DNA from: Clostridia bacterium
GTDB lineage: Bacteria > Bacillota > Clostridia > Oscillospirales > CAG-272
Assembly: GCA_017938885.1 (NCBI GenBank)
Contig: JAGBAS010000002.1
Location: 1-36,480, forward strand
Direction of reading: 5' to 3'
DNA length: 36,480 nt
Within the stretch, counting starts at the first letter, position 1, and every line of letters begins with the position of its first letter. A model generated the notes under the pieces. The model did not search any database, was not told where the DNA came from, and saw nothing but the letters and a program-made list of their open reading frames with translations. Positions 14,383 to 21,912 of this stretch are shown here, in pieces. The translations under genes and the position numbers were made by a program.

Positions 14383-16212
14383 ATGATCCGTCATTCCTTC
14401 GACAAGCAATTTGACCTTCCCGCAGGCTCGGTAACCCTGTCGGGCATCGCCGACAAGAAGATCCGCATCATCACCGAGGGTACCCTCAAGGTCATTGATA
14501 TGTACGCTCTGGCCGACTATTTTCGCCATACCATGGATATGTTCGCCACGGGCGAATTCTGGGGCAAGCTCATGCGGGCCTCCTGTCTCATCTGCTCCTA
14601 TACGAACGACCCCGCCCTCCGCGCCATCGTGGACGAGGCGGCCCGGGATATGCTCTCCCTACAGCGAGAGGACGGCTGTCTTTCCACCTGCCCCGTGAGT
14701 ACCCAGCCAAACGGCTCCAACGGCTCGGATCTGTGGGAGCGTAAATACGCCCTCATGGGTCTTTTAGCCTACTACGAGCTGACGGGCAGTGCCGAGGCTC
14801 TGGAGGCCTGCGTGAAATTGGTGCGCTACACCAACAGCCAAGTCGGACTCCCCCCAAAAACGCCCATCACCAAGACGGGCTGGGCTTTCGCGGGGATCGA
14901 ATCCGCCTCCATCCTGGAGCCCGTTCTGCGGGTCTGGCACATCACGAAGGAGCCCGCCGCCCTGGAGTTGGGTACCTACATCGTAAAGAGCGGCTGCTGT
15001 GACCGCGAGAATATCTTTGAGGCTATCCGACAGGGGAAGTCTCCTATGGAGATCGGCGGCAACGGCGTGGCCGAGCAGAGTATTGCCAAGGCCTACGAGA
15101 TGATGTCCTGCTTTGAGGGGCTTTGCGAGTACCATCGCGCCACCAGGGATGCCGAAGCCTTGGAGACGGTCAAGCTCTTCTGGAACAAGGTTGTGGAGGA
15201 GGAGATCACTCTTCTGGGCTCGGGCGGTGCCGACGCCCCCTTCAATCTGGGACCCGGCACGGGAGAGCAATGGAACCGCACCCGATTCGAGCAGACCAAC
15301 CCCGATATCGATCTCATGATGGAGACCTGCGTGACCGTCTACTGGATGCGCCTGTGCCACCAAATGCTGCGCTTGACGGGGGAGGTCAAGTACGCCGACG
15401 AGCTCGAACGGAGCCTCTACAACGCCATCTTCGGCGCTCTGAAGCCCGACGGCCGCTTCTTCGAGTATTTCCCCCGCTTCAACGGCGTTCGCAACCCTAA
15501 GGTCAATTATTCCTTCAACATCAAGGGCTTCGATCTTTCCTGCTGTACCGCCAACGGCCCCTCGGGGCTGGGGATGGCCCCCTACCTCGCCTTTGCGGGC
15601 ACGCCCGACGGCGTGGCGGTGAACCTCTACGAGAACGGAACCGTCCGCGTGCCCTTCGGTGACGCAACCGTCACTCTGGCTATGGAGTCCGACTACCCCA
15701 TGATGGGGAAGGCCACCCTCAGGGTGCTGTCGGTGGAGGGAAGCATCCCAGCCGATAAGCCCTTCGTCATCTCCCTGCGCGTGCCCGCCTTTGCCGCCGA
15801 CTTTACGGTCATGGATGCCCGCAACCCCCGCAGTATGGTCACCGCCGAGGCGGGCACCTACCTCCGTCTGTGTGGAAATGTCACCGAGGGCGATGAGTGG
15901 CTGATCTGCTTCGATATTCCCCTTGTGAAGCACCCGGCTCCCCATGGCTCCAACCGCGCGGGAGACGGCTTCGCAGCCTTCACCTACGGTTCTATCCTTC
16001 TCGCCCGGGATGCCCGGGACGGCGTGGCACCCCTTGCCCCCATCCCGGACGGCGAGATCGGGGATTGGCGGGTCACTCCCTCCGAGCGGGGCGGCTTCCT
16101 CACGGTTTACGTGACGGTGGGGGATACCGAGCTGAAGCTGATCGATTATATGTCGGCGGGCAGCGATTGGAGCAACACCGAGTTTGCCTCCTGGCTTCCG
16201 ACCATGCGCTGA
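14383..16212 (+). CDS. GH127-type beta-L-arabinofuranosidase-like glycoside hydrolase (DUF1680)
   Basis: 609 residues; a weak GTGAGG ribosome site precedes the ATG. The (alpha/alpha)6-type region carries W..K.L.A....LE, ELTG...L..C and HQMLRLTGEVKYADELERSLYNAI, typical of DUF1680. The zinc/catalytic cysteine cluster known from HypBA1 appears as Glu314-x-Cys316 (METCV) and Cys387-Cys388 (SCCTANG), spaced 73 residues against 79 in HypBA1. These enzymes remove terminal beta-L-arabinofuranose by a Cys nucleophile. No signal peptide is present, so it should act in the cytoplasm on imported fragments. The C-terminal third is beta-rich. The exact substrate is uncertain because the family includes GH146 and other specificities. 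It precedes the secreted GH-like cluster but is separated from it by a strong terminator. Confidence 0.88.
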   Translation: MIRHSFDKQFDLPAGSVTLSGIADKKIRIITEGTLKVIDMYALADYFRHTMDMFATGEFWGKLMRASCLICSYTNDPALRAIVDEAARDMLSLQREDGCLSTCPVSTQPNGSNGSDLWERKYALMGLLAYYELTGSAEALEACVKLVRYTNSQVGLPPKTPITKTGWAFAGIESASILEPVLRVWHITKEPAALELGTYIVKSGCCDRENIFEAIRQGKSPMEIGGNGVAEQSIAKAYEMMSCFEGLCEYHRATRDAEALETVKLFWNKVVEEEITLLGSGGADAPFNLGPGTGEQWNRTRFEQTNPDIDLMMETCVTVYWMRLCHQMLRLTGEVKYADELERSLYNAIFGALKPDGRFFEYFPRFNGVRNPKVNYSFNIKGFDLSCCTANGPSGLGMAPYLAFAGTPDGVAVNLYENGTVRVPFGDATVTLAMESDYPMMGKATLRVLSVEGSIPADKPFVISLRVPAFAADFTVMDARNPRSMVTAEAGTYLRLCGNVTEGDEWLICFDIPLVKHPAPHGSNRAGDGFAAFTYGSILLARDARDGVAPLAPIPDGEIGDWRVTPSERGGFLTVYVTVGDTELKLIDYMSAGSDWSNTEFASWLPTMR

Positions 16213-16217
16213 TAACC

Positions 16218-16262
16218 GCCCTCCCTTTGTGCGTTTTGCTCAAAAAAGGGAGGGCATTTTTT
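16218..16262 (+). terminator. Terminator after the GH127-like gene
   Basis: Perfect 11-bp stem gccctcccttt (16218-16228) with aaagggagggc (16245-16255), followed by ATTTTTT. Confidence 0.9.
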
Positions 16263-16275
16263 CGCTTCCGGCTAC

Positions 16276-16304
16276 TTGCATCTGCTTCTGAAATATGGTA
16301 TACT
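16276..16304 (+). promoter_or_regulatory. Sigma-A promoter of GH-like paralogue 1
   Basis: TTGCAT (16276-16281), 17-nt spacer, TATACT (16299-16304) with an upstream TG; leader of about 45 nt. Confidence 0.75.
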
Positions 16305-16356
16305 GTCACTATGAGAGGCCGTAAGGCACCGATCCTCACTCTGAAAGGAGTCATCT

Positions 16357-19005
16357 ATGAAGAAAATCAAGAAGCTTCTGTCGCTTGCACTGGCTGTTCT
16401 GTTAGCCGCCGCTACCCTATCGTCTCTGTTGGGGGTGTTTGCCGAGGATGGCAACATCAAGGCCGACAAGCCCCAAAAGGTCAACGCTTACGCGGCCAAC
16501 GCCGAGGGACGGGGGCCCCAGCAGGTCTCCGAGGGATCGGTTTACGGCCACCGTATGAGCTACGGTGCTCCCTTCAACGGCGTGGAGGTCTCCATGCCCA
16601 CCTGGAGCACCGCCGACTCGGCCGCTACCCTGTCCATCTACAAGTGGACGGGCAGCTTCGAGGATACCGTGAAGTCCACCCCCATCGCACGAAAGGTCTT
16701 TGACCCTGCCAAGGACAACGCATTCAATGCCTTGAGCTTCGACGAGCAGCCGGCGGGCGAGTATCTGGTCACCATTTCCGACGTGCGGGGCCAGGTCGGT
16801 GTTTGGAAGGCTCCCGCTACCGTGGGCAAGGGCTTCGCCTACATGGACGGCGGCGAGACTGCCGTGGACTGGGAGATGAAGGTCAGCTTCACCAAGACAC
16901 CCATCGAGCCCTTCCTCCCCTGTGAGAGTGCCAACGCCGTAGACGGTAACCATACCCTTCCTCCCGAGCCCGAGATCCCTGCGGACAGCCTGCTGAATAC
17001 CCACAAGGTCATGCCCGACACCTGGGTCTTTACCGACGGTTTGGGCCGCGTCTCTGTGACCAACGCCGAGGTGGGTGATCCCAAGGCGGATAAGACCCTG
17101 GCCATGTTCTACTGGACCTGGCACACCAAGGCCATGGCCGCCGCCGGCTACACCGACACCACCAAGCTCCTGGAGAAGTATCCGGAGGCTAAGAACGACT
17201 ACAACCACGCCGCCTGGGCGGGCACGGGTCACTACTGTTTCTGGAACGAGCCCATCTACGGCTTCTACACCACCGAGGATCCCTGGGTGCTCCGCCGCCA
17301 CGCCGAGCTGTTGGCCAATGCGGGTGTGGACGTCATTTTCACCGACAACACCAACGGCAACATGACCTGGCGCGCCTCCTACATGGCTCTCTACGAGACC
17401 TGGGATGACGCCCAGAAGAACGGTGCGGTCAACGTCCCCAAGGTTTCCTTCCTCCTGCCCTTCGGTGCCAACGACGGCTCCAAGGATCAGCTGGAAAACA
17501 TTTATTTGGATGTCTACCGCCCCGGTAAGTTCCAAAATCTCTGGTTCTACTGGGACGAAAAGCCCATGCTCATGGCCCACAGCGGCAACCTGAGCAAGAG
17601 CAACAACTTGGGCAAGGAGATCCTCGCCAACTTCACCTTCCGAGGCGGTCAACCCGGCTACCGCGTGGACTCCACCGCCGCCAAGCAGTGGGGCTGGCTG
17701 TCGGTCTTCCCCCAGGCCCTCTACTCTACTCGTGGTCAGAAGGGCGTGGAGAAGGGTGAGATCGAGCAAATGACCGTAGGCGTGGCGATCAACCACAACT
17801 ACGTCCACAAGGAGATTACCGCTATGAACGGCGTCAACGTCATGGGCCGCTCCTACACCACCGACTACGAGAACCGCTACGACGTAGAGGGTGCCGAGGC
17901 CTCCAAGTGGGGCTACCAGTTCTCCCAGCAGTTCGACTACGCCCTGGAGGTGTCTCCTCCCGTCCTCTTCGTCACGGGCTGGAACGAGTGGCACGCCTGG
18001 CGTCAGCCTAACCCTTGGGGCGGCGCCAACTCCCAGGTCAACAACGCCCTGGTGGACCAGTTCAGCGACGAGTTCTCCCGCGATCTGGAGCCCTCCAAGG
18101 GTGCCTTGCAGGATCACTACTACTACCTCTTCGTCAACTACGCCCGTAAGTATAAGGGCGCAAGCCCCATCCCCACCCCCAGCCTCCCTGCCACCATCGA
18201 CCTGACTGCCGGCACCGACCAGTGGAAGACCGTGGAGCCCTACTACGCCGCCTACATCGGCAACACCTTTGACCGCGACTGCACCGGTTACGGCGATACC
18301 AAATACACTGAGACCTCGGGCAGAAACGATATCATCGGCGCCCAGGTGGCCCGCGACGGCGAGTTCGTCTACTTCCTGGTGGAGTGCAAGGACAACATCA
18401 CGCCCTATACCGATTCCCTGTGGATGAACCTCTACCTGGACACAGACCAGTCTAAGCAGGGCTGGAACACCTTTGAGTACGTTCTGAACAAGACCGCCGC
18501 TGGCGAGAAGACCCTGGTCCTGGAGAAGTTCACCGCCGACAACGACTATTCCAAGACCGAGAAGGTAGCCGACGTGGAATACAAGCTGGACGGCCGCTAC
18601 ATGACTGTCAAGATCGCCAAGTCCGACCTGGGGCTCTCCGGCAACGACTACACCATCAACTTCGCCTGGACGGATAATGTCCACGACGAGGGCGACTACG
18701 GGAAGTTCAGCGGCGATATCCTGGACTTCTACCTGTCGGGCGACGTAGCCCCCGGCGGCCGCTTCAAGTACAGCTTCATCTCCACGGCGGAGAACAGCGG
18801 TGAGCCCGTCGAGACCGAGCCCGTCACTGATCCCGAGGAAACCCCCACCGAGCAGCCCACCGAGGCGCCCACCGATACCCCCGCCACCGAGGCTCCCACC
18901 GAGACCGAGGCCCCCAAGGGCGGCTGTAAGGCCTCTATCCTCAGCATCACCGCCCTCTTTACCGCTATGGCCGCCGCCATCGCTCTGAAGAAAAAGGACA
19001 ACTGA
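16357..19005 (+). CDS. Secreted GH71/GH99-like TIM-barrel protein with CBM9-like domain, paralogue 1
   Basis: 882 residues; GAAAGGAG (16343-16350) 6 nt before ATG. A Sec signal peptide ends near VFA-ED (residue ~29). About 30-190: beta-sandwich with MPTW..ADS.ATLSIYKW and DEQPAGEYL. A family-wide connector (VMPDTWVFTDGLGRVS) leads to the barrel (about 240-600) with AMFYWTWH, FWNEP..GFY...D.WV.RRHAELLANAGVDVIFTDNTNG and VTGWNEW (Glu544), motifs typical of GH71/GH99-like alpha-glycan hydrolases. Catalytic residues are not assigned. About 613-810: CBM9/DOMON-like beta-sandwich (YYAAYIGNT; SLWMNLYLDTDQ). A Thr/Pro/Glu linker and a C-terminal anchor GGCKA (Cys857), hydrophobic stretch and ALKKKDN follow. 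Likely cell-surface glycan binding and hydrolysis; substrate unknown. Own promoter and terminator. Confidence 0.85.
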   Translation: MKKIKKLLSLALAVLLAAATLSSLLGVFAEDGNIKADKPQKVNAYAANAEGRGPQQVSEGSVYGHRMSYGAPFNGVEVSMPTWSTADSAATLSIYKWTGSFEDTVKSTPIARKVFDPAKDNAFNALSFDEQPAGEYLVTISDVRGQVGVWKAPATVGKGFAYMDGGETAVDWEMKVSFTKTPIEPFLPCESANAVDGNHTLPPEPEIPADSLLNTHKVMPDTWVFTDGLGRVSVTNAEVGDPKADKTLAMFYWTWHTKAMAAAGYTDTTKLLEKYPEAKNDYNHAAWAGTGHYCFWNEPIYGFYTTEDPWVLRRHAELLANAGVDVIFTDNTNGNMTWRASYMALYETWDDAQKNGAVNVPKVSFLLPFGANDGSKDQLENIYLDVYRPGKFQNLWFYWDEKPMLMAHSGNLSKSNNLGKEILANFTFRGGQPGYRVDSTAAKQWGWLSVFPQALYSTRGQKGVEKGEIEQMTVGVAINHNYVHKEITAMNGVNVMGRSYTTDYENRYDVEGAEASKWGYQFSQQFDYALEVSPPVLFVTGWNEWHAWRQPNPWGGANSQVNNALVDQFSDEFSRDLEPSKGALQDHYYYLFVNYARKYKGASPIPTPSLPATIDLTAGTDQWKTVEPYYAAYIGNTFDRDCTGYGDTKYTETSGRNDIIGAQVARDGEFVYFLVECKDNITPYTDSLWMNLYLDTDQSKQGWNTFEYVLNKTAAGEKTLVLEKFTADNDYSKTEKVADVEYKLDGRYMTVKIAKSDLGLSGNDYTINFAWTDNVHDEGDYGKFSGDILDFYLSGDVAPGGRFKYSFISTAENSGEPVETEPVTDPEETPTEQPTEAPTDTPATEAPTETEAPKGGCKASILSITALFTAMAAAIALKKKDN

Positions 19006-19016
19006 TCTCATATCCC

Positions 19017-19045
19017 ATCCCCCGCCCTATGGCGGGGGATCTTTT
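19017..19045 (+). terminator. Terminator of paralogue 1
   Basis: Perfect 10-bp stem (19017-19026/19031-19040) with a CTAT loop, followed by CTTTTG. Confidence 0.88.
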
Positions 19046-19107
19046 GTGAAAGCAGACAAAATAGGAAAGCTCCCTTTGTTCACTTCTCTAAAAATGCGGG
19101 GGCCTTC

Positions 19108-19137
19108 TTGACCGACGGCACAAAGCTATGCTATAAT
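19108..19137 (+). promoter_or_regulatory. Sigma-A promoter of paralogue 2
   Basis: TTGACC (19108-19113), 18-nt spacer, TATAAT (19132-19137) with an extended TGC. Confidence 0.8.
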
Positions 19138-19167
19138 GAAACCATCACCCCGAAAGGAGTCCCCCCT

Positions 19168-21753
19168 ATGAGATCAACTTTTCGTATCATCACCCTCCTC
19201 CTCGCCGCTTGCCTGCTTCTGGGCAGTCTCTGCGCCATCCCCGCGCTGGCGGCCGACGGGACGGTGGTGGACGCTCACAATGGCGGCGGCATGGGTCCCA
19301 AGCAGATCACCTCGGACTACTGCATCCGCGTCAACCTGGGCGCGCCCTTCACCAAACTGACGGCGGTCATGCCCACCTGGGCCCAGACCGATGCCGAAGC
19401 CTCCCTCGCTCTCTATAAATGGAACGTGGATTACAACACCACCCTCGCCTCCGAGCCCATCGCCTACAAGCTGTTCTCCCCCCTGGTGGACTGCGCTACC
19501 AACGAGCTGACCTTTGATGCCCAGCCCGCAGGGGAGTACCTGTTCCGCATCGCCGATATCAAGGGCACTGTGGGTGTCATGCAGAAGGACATGACGGTCT
19601 CCCAAGGCTACTGCTACGAGAGCGGCAAGGAATCCCGCGCCGACTGGTGGATGACCGTCACCTTCACCGAACAGCCCGAGACTCCCTTCCTGCCTGTCAG
19701 CAGTATGCTGGACGGCATCGACGGCAAGCACACGCCCCCCGAGGAGTGGGTCCCCGCCGAGGATCACCTCCTGAACACCCATAAGGTCATGCCCGATACC
19801 TGGGTCTTCACCGACGGCCTGGGCCGCGTGTCCCTCACCAACGCCGAGGTGGGCGATCCCAAGGAGGACAAGACCGTGGCCATGTTCTACTGGACGTGGC
19901 ACGGAGATCTGGGCGGCTCCACGCCCATCAACCTCACCGAGTTCATGCTCAAATACCCCGAGGCCAAGAACGACTATAACCACGCCGCCTGGCCCGACGG
20001 TGTAGCCTACTTCTGGAACGAGCCCGTCTTCGGCTACTACAAGACCACCGACGAGTGGGTACTGCGTAAGCACGCCGAGCTGCTGGCCAACGCGGGGGTG
20101 GATACCATCTTCACCGACAACACCAACGGCGGCTTTACCTGGAAGGAGAGCTACGACGTCCTCTACCCCACCTGGGAAAAGGCCCAGAGCGAGGGGGCGG
20201 TGGATGCCCCCAAGGTCTCCTTCACCCTCCCCTTCTACCCCTTCAACGAGAGCTGGGATCAGATCGTCAGCCTCTACATGGATATCTACCGCCCGGGGAA
20301 GTACCACAGCCTCTGGTTCTACTGGGAGGGCAAGCCCCTGCTCATGGGCTGTGACGACCACAGCGCCCAGCAGAGCGATAACCTGCGGAAGGAGACCTAC
20401 CGCTTTTTCACCTGGCGCCGCCCCTTCATCGGCGGTGACAAGACCAGCAGTGAGTACCGCAGGACCGGCCAGTGGGGCTGGCTCTCGGCTTACCCCCAGG
20501 TCACCTTCCCCGGCACCCGCGACAACGTCAAGAATAAGAAGATCGAGCAGACCACCGTGGGCATCGCACAGAACCGCAACTATATAACGGGTGAAGGCAC
20601 CGCCATGAACGGTGAGAACGTCACGGGCCGCTCCTACTCCACCGCCTTCCCCGACCGCTATAGCAAGGAAGGCGCCGAGGCCTCCAAGTGGGGTTACTTC
20701 TTCGCCGAGCAGTTCGACTACGCCCTGGAGACCGATCCCCAGCTCATTTTCGTCACGGGCTGGAACGAGTGGACGGCGGGCCGCCATCAGGAATGGGGCG
20801 GGGTGGAGAACGCCTTTCCCGACCAGTTCATCGACGAGTTCTCCCGGGACATCGAGCCTACCAAGGGGGCGTTGCAGGACCACTACTACTACCAGCTGGT
20901 CAACTATATCCGCAAGTTCAAGGGCGCCAACCCCATCCCTGCTCCCAGCCAAAACACCACCATCGATCTGTCCGCTGGCGCCGACCAATGGACCGCCGTG
21001 GAGCCCTACTACGCCGCCTACATCGGAAACACCGCCCACCGTAACGCAGAAGGCTACGGCGATATCACCTACACCGAAACCTCGGGCCGCAACGACATCA
21101 TCGGCGCGAAGGTCGCCCGCGACGCCGACTTTGTCTGGTTCCTCGTGGAATGCAACGAGGCGATCACCCCCTATACCGACTCGTTGTGGATGAACCTATA
21201 TATCGATACCGATCAGGAGAATCAGGGCTGGAACACCTTCGACTTCGTGGTGAACAAGACCGCCGCCTCCGCTGATACCCTGGTTCTGGAGAGGTTCACC
21301 GCCGAGAACGACTATTCCAAGACCGAGAAGGTCGCCGACGTGGAGTATAAGCTGGACGGCAAGTACCTCACGGTCAAGATCCCCAAGTCTGCTCTGGGTC
21401 TCACGGGGAACGACTACACCATTAACTTCGCCTGGACCGACAACGTCCACGACGAGGGGGATTACAGCCAGTTCAGCGGCGATATCCTGGATTTCTACAC
21501 AGCGGGCGACGTCGCCCCCGGCGGCCGCTTCAAGTACAGCTTCATTTCCACAGCGGAGAACAGCGGTGAGCCCGTCGAGACGGAGCCCGTCACCCATCCG
21601 GAGACCGCCCCCGCCGAGACTCAGCCCACCGAAACCCCCGCCGCACCCGCCGAAAGCGAACCCTCCGGAGGCGGCTGTCAGTCGGTCGTTATGAGCCTGG
21701 CCGCCCTGCTTGCAGCAACCGCTGCGACGGTCGCGCTCAAAAAGAAGGATTGA
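19168..21753 (+). CDS. Secreted GH71/GH99-like TIM-barrel protein, paralogue 2
   Basis: 861 residues from ATG 19168, with GAAAGGAG at 19152-19159; an in-frame TTG at 19108 is the promoter -35 itself and is rejected. The signal peptide ends near ALA-AD (~28). Domain order is as in paralogue 1: N-terminal beta domain, VMPDTWVFTDGLGRVS connector, barrel with FWNEP and VTGWNEW (Glu534), CBM9-like domain (YYAAYIGNTAHR...), Thr/Pro/Glu linker and anchor GGCQS (Cys837) ending ALKKKD. It is the only copy with Gln after the anchor Cys. The barrel differs most from paralogue 1 around the loop after DHSAQQSDNLRKE (RRPFIGGDKTSSEYRR), in the presumed substrate face, so specificity may differ. Monocistronic with its own promoter and terminator. 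Confidence 0.85.
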   Translation: MRSTFRIITLLLAACLLLGSLCAIPALAADGTVVDAHNGGGMGPKQITSDYCIRVNLGAPFTKLTAVMPTWAQTDAEASLALYKWNVDYNTTLASEPIAYKLFSPLVDCATNELTFDAQPAGEYLFRIADIKGTVGVMQKDMTVSQGYCYESGKESRADWWMTVTFTEQPETPFLPVSSMLDGIDGKHTPPEEWVPAEDHLLNTHKVMPDTWVFTDGLGRVSLTNAEVGDPKEDKTVAMFYWTWHGDLGGSTPINLTEFMLKYPEAKNDYNHAAWPDGVAYFWNEPVFGYYKTTDEWVLRKHAELLANAGVDTIFTDNTNGGFTWKESYDVLYPTWEKAQSEGAVDAPKVSFTLPFYPFNESWDQIVSLYMDIYRPGKYHSLWFYWEGKPLLMGCDDHSAQQSDNLRKETYRFFTWRRPFIGGDKTSSEYRRTGQWGWLSAYPQVTFPGTRDNVKNKKIEQTTVGIAQNRNYITGEGTAMNGENVTGRSYSTAFPDRYSKEGAEASKWGYFFAEQFDYALETDPQLIFVTGWNEWTAGRHQEWGGVENAFPDQFIDEFSRDIEPTKGALQDHYYYQLVNYIRKFKGANPIPAPSQNTTIDLSAGADQWTAVEPYYAAYIGNTAHRNAEGYGDITYTETSGRNDIIGAKVARDADFVWFLVECNEAITPYTDSLWMNLYIDTDQENQGWNTFDFVVNKTAASADTLVLERFTAENDYSKTEKVADVEYKLDGKYLTVKIPKSALGLTGNDYTINFAWTDNVHDEGDYSQFSGDILDFYTAGDVAPGGRFKYSFISTAENSGEPVETEPVTHPETAPAETQPTETPAAPAESEPSGGGCQSVVMSLAALLAATAATVALKKKD

Positions 21754-21767
21754 TCCTTGCATACAGG

Positions 21768-21799
21768 AAAGGCCGTTCCCCGTCGGAACGGCCTTTTGG
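21768..21799 (+). terminator. Terminator of paralogue 2
   Basis: Perfect 12-bp stem aaaggccgttcc (21768-21779) with ggaacggccttt (21785-21796), 5-nt loop, then T and GG. Confidence 0.85.
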
Positions 21800-21852
21800 T
21801 ATGAATCGGTTCATTATGATGGGAGCTTGTGTAACAAATACGCCAAAAACCA

Positions 21853-21881
21853 TTGACATGAGTTTCCGTCTATGGTATACT
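21853..21881 (+). promoter_or_regulatory. Sigma-A promoter of paralogue 3
   Basis: Perfect TTGACA (21853-21858), 17-nt spacer, TATACT (21876-21881) with an upstream TG; the strongest-looking promoter of the cluster. Confidence 0.82.
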
Positions 21882-21912
21882 ATATATAATTCCATGCAAA
21901 GGAGTTTTAGTT

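Noticed and set aside
18800..19005. LPXTG sortase anchor on the GH-like proteins
   Set aside because: No LPXTG or variant is present; the tail has GC-K/Q before the hydrophobic stretch instead.
16417..19011. Very long minus-strand open frames opposite the GH-like genes (also 19174-21039, 21943-24618, 25202-27490)
   Set aside because: They are antisense images of GC-rich, strongly codon-biased genes: low-complexity Gly/Val/Leu/His products, no ribosome sites, and the plus-strand genes have clear domains and signals.
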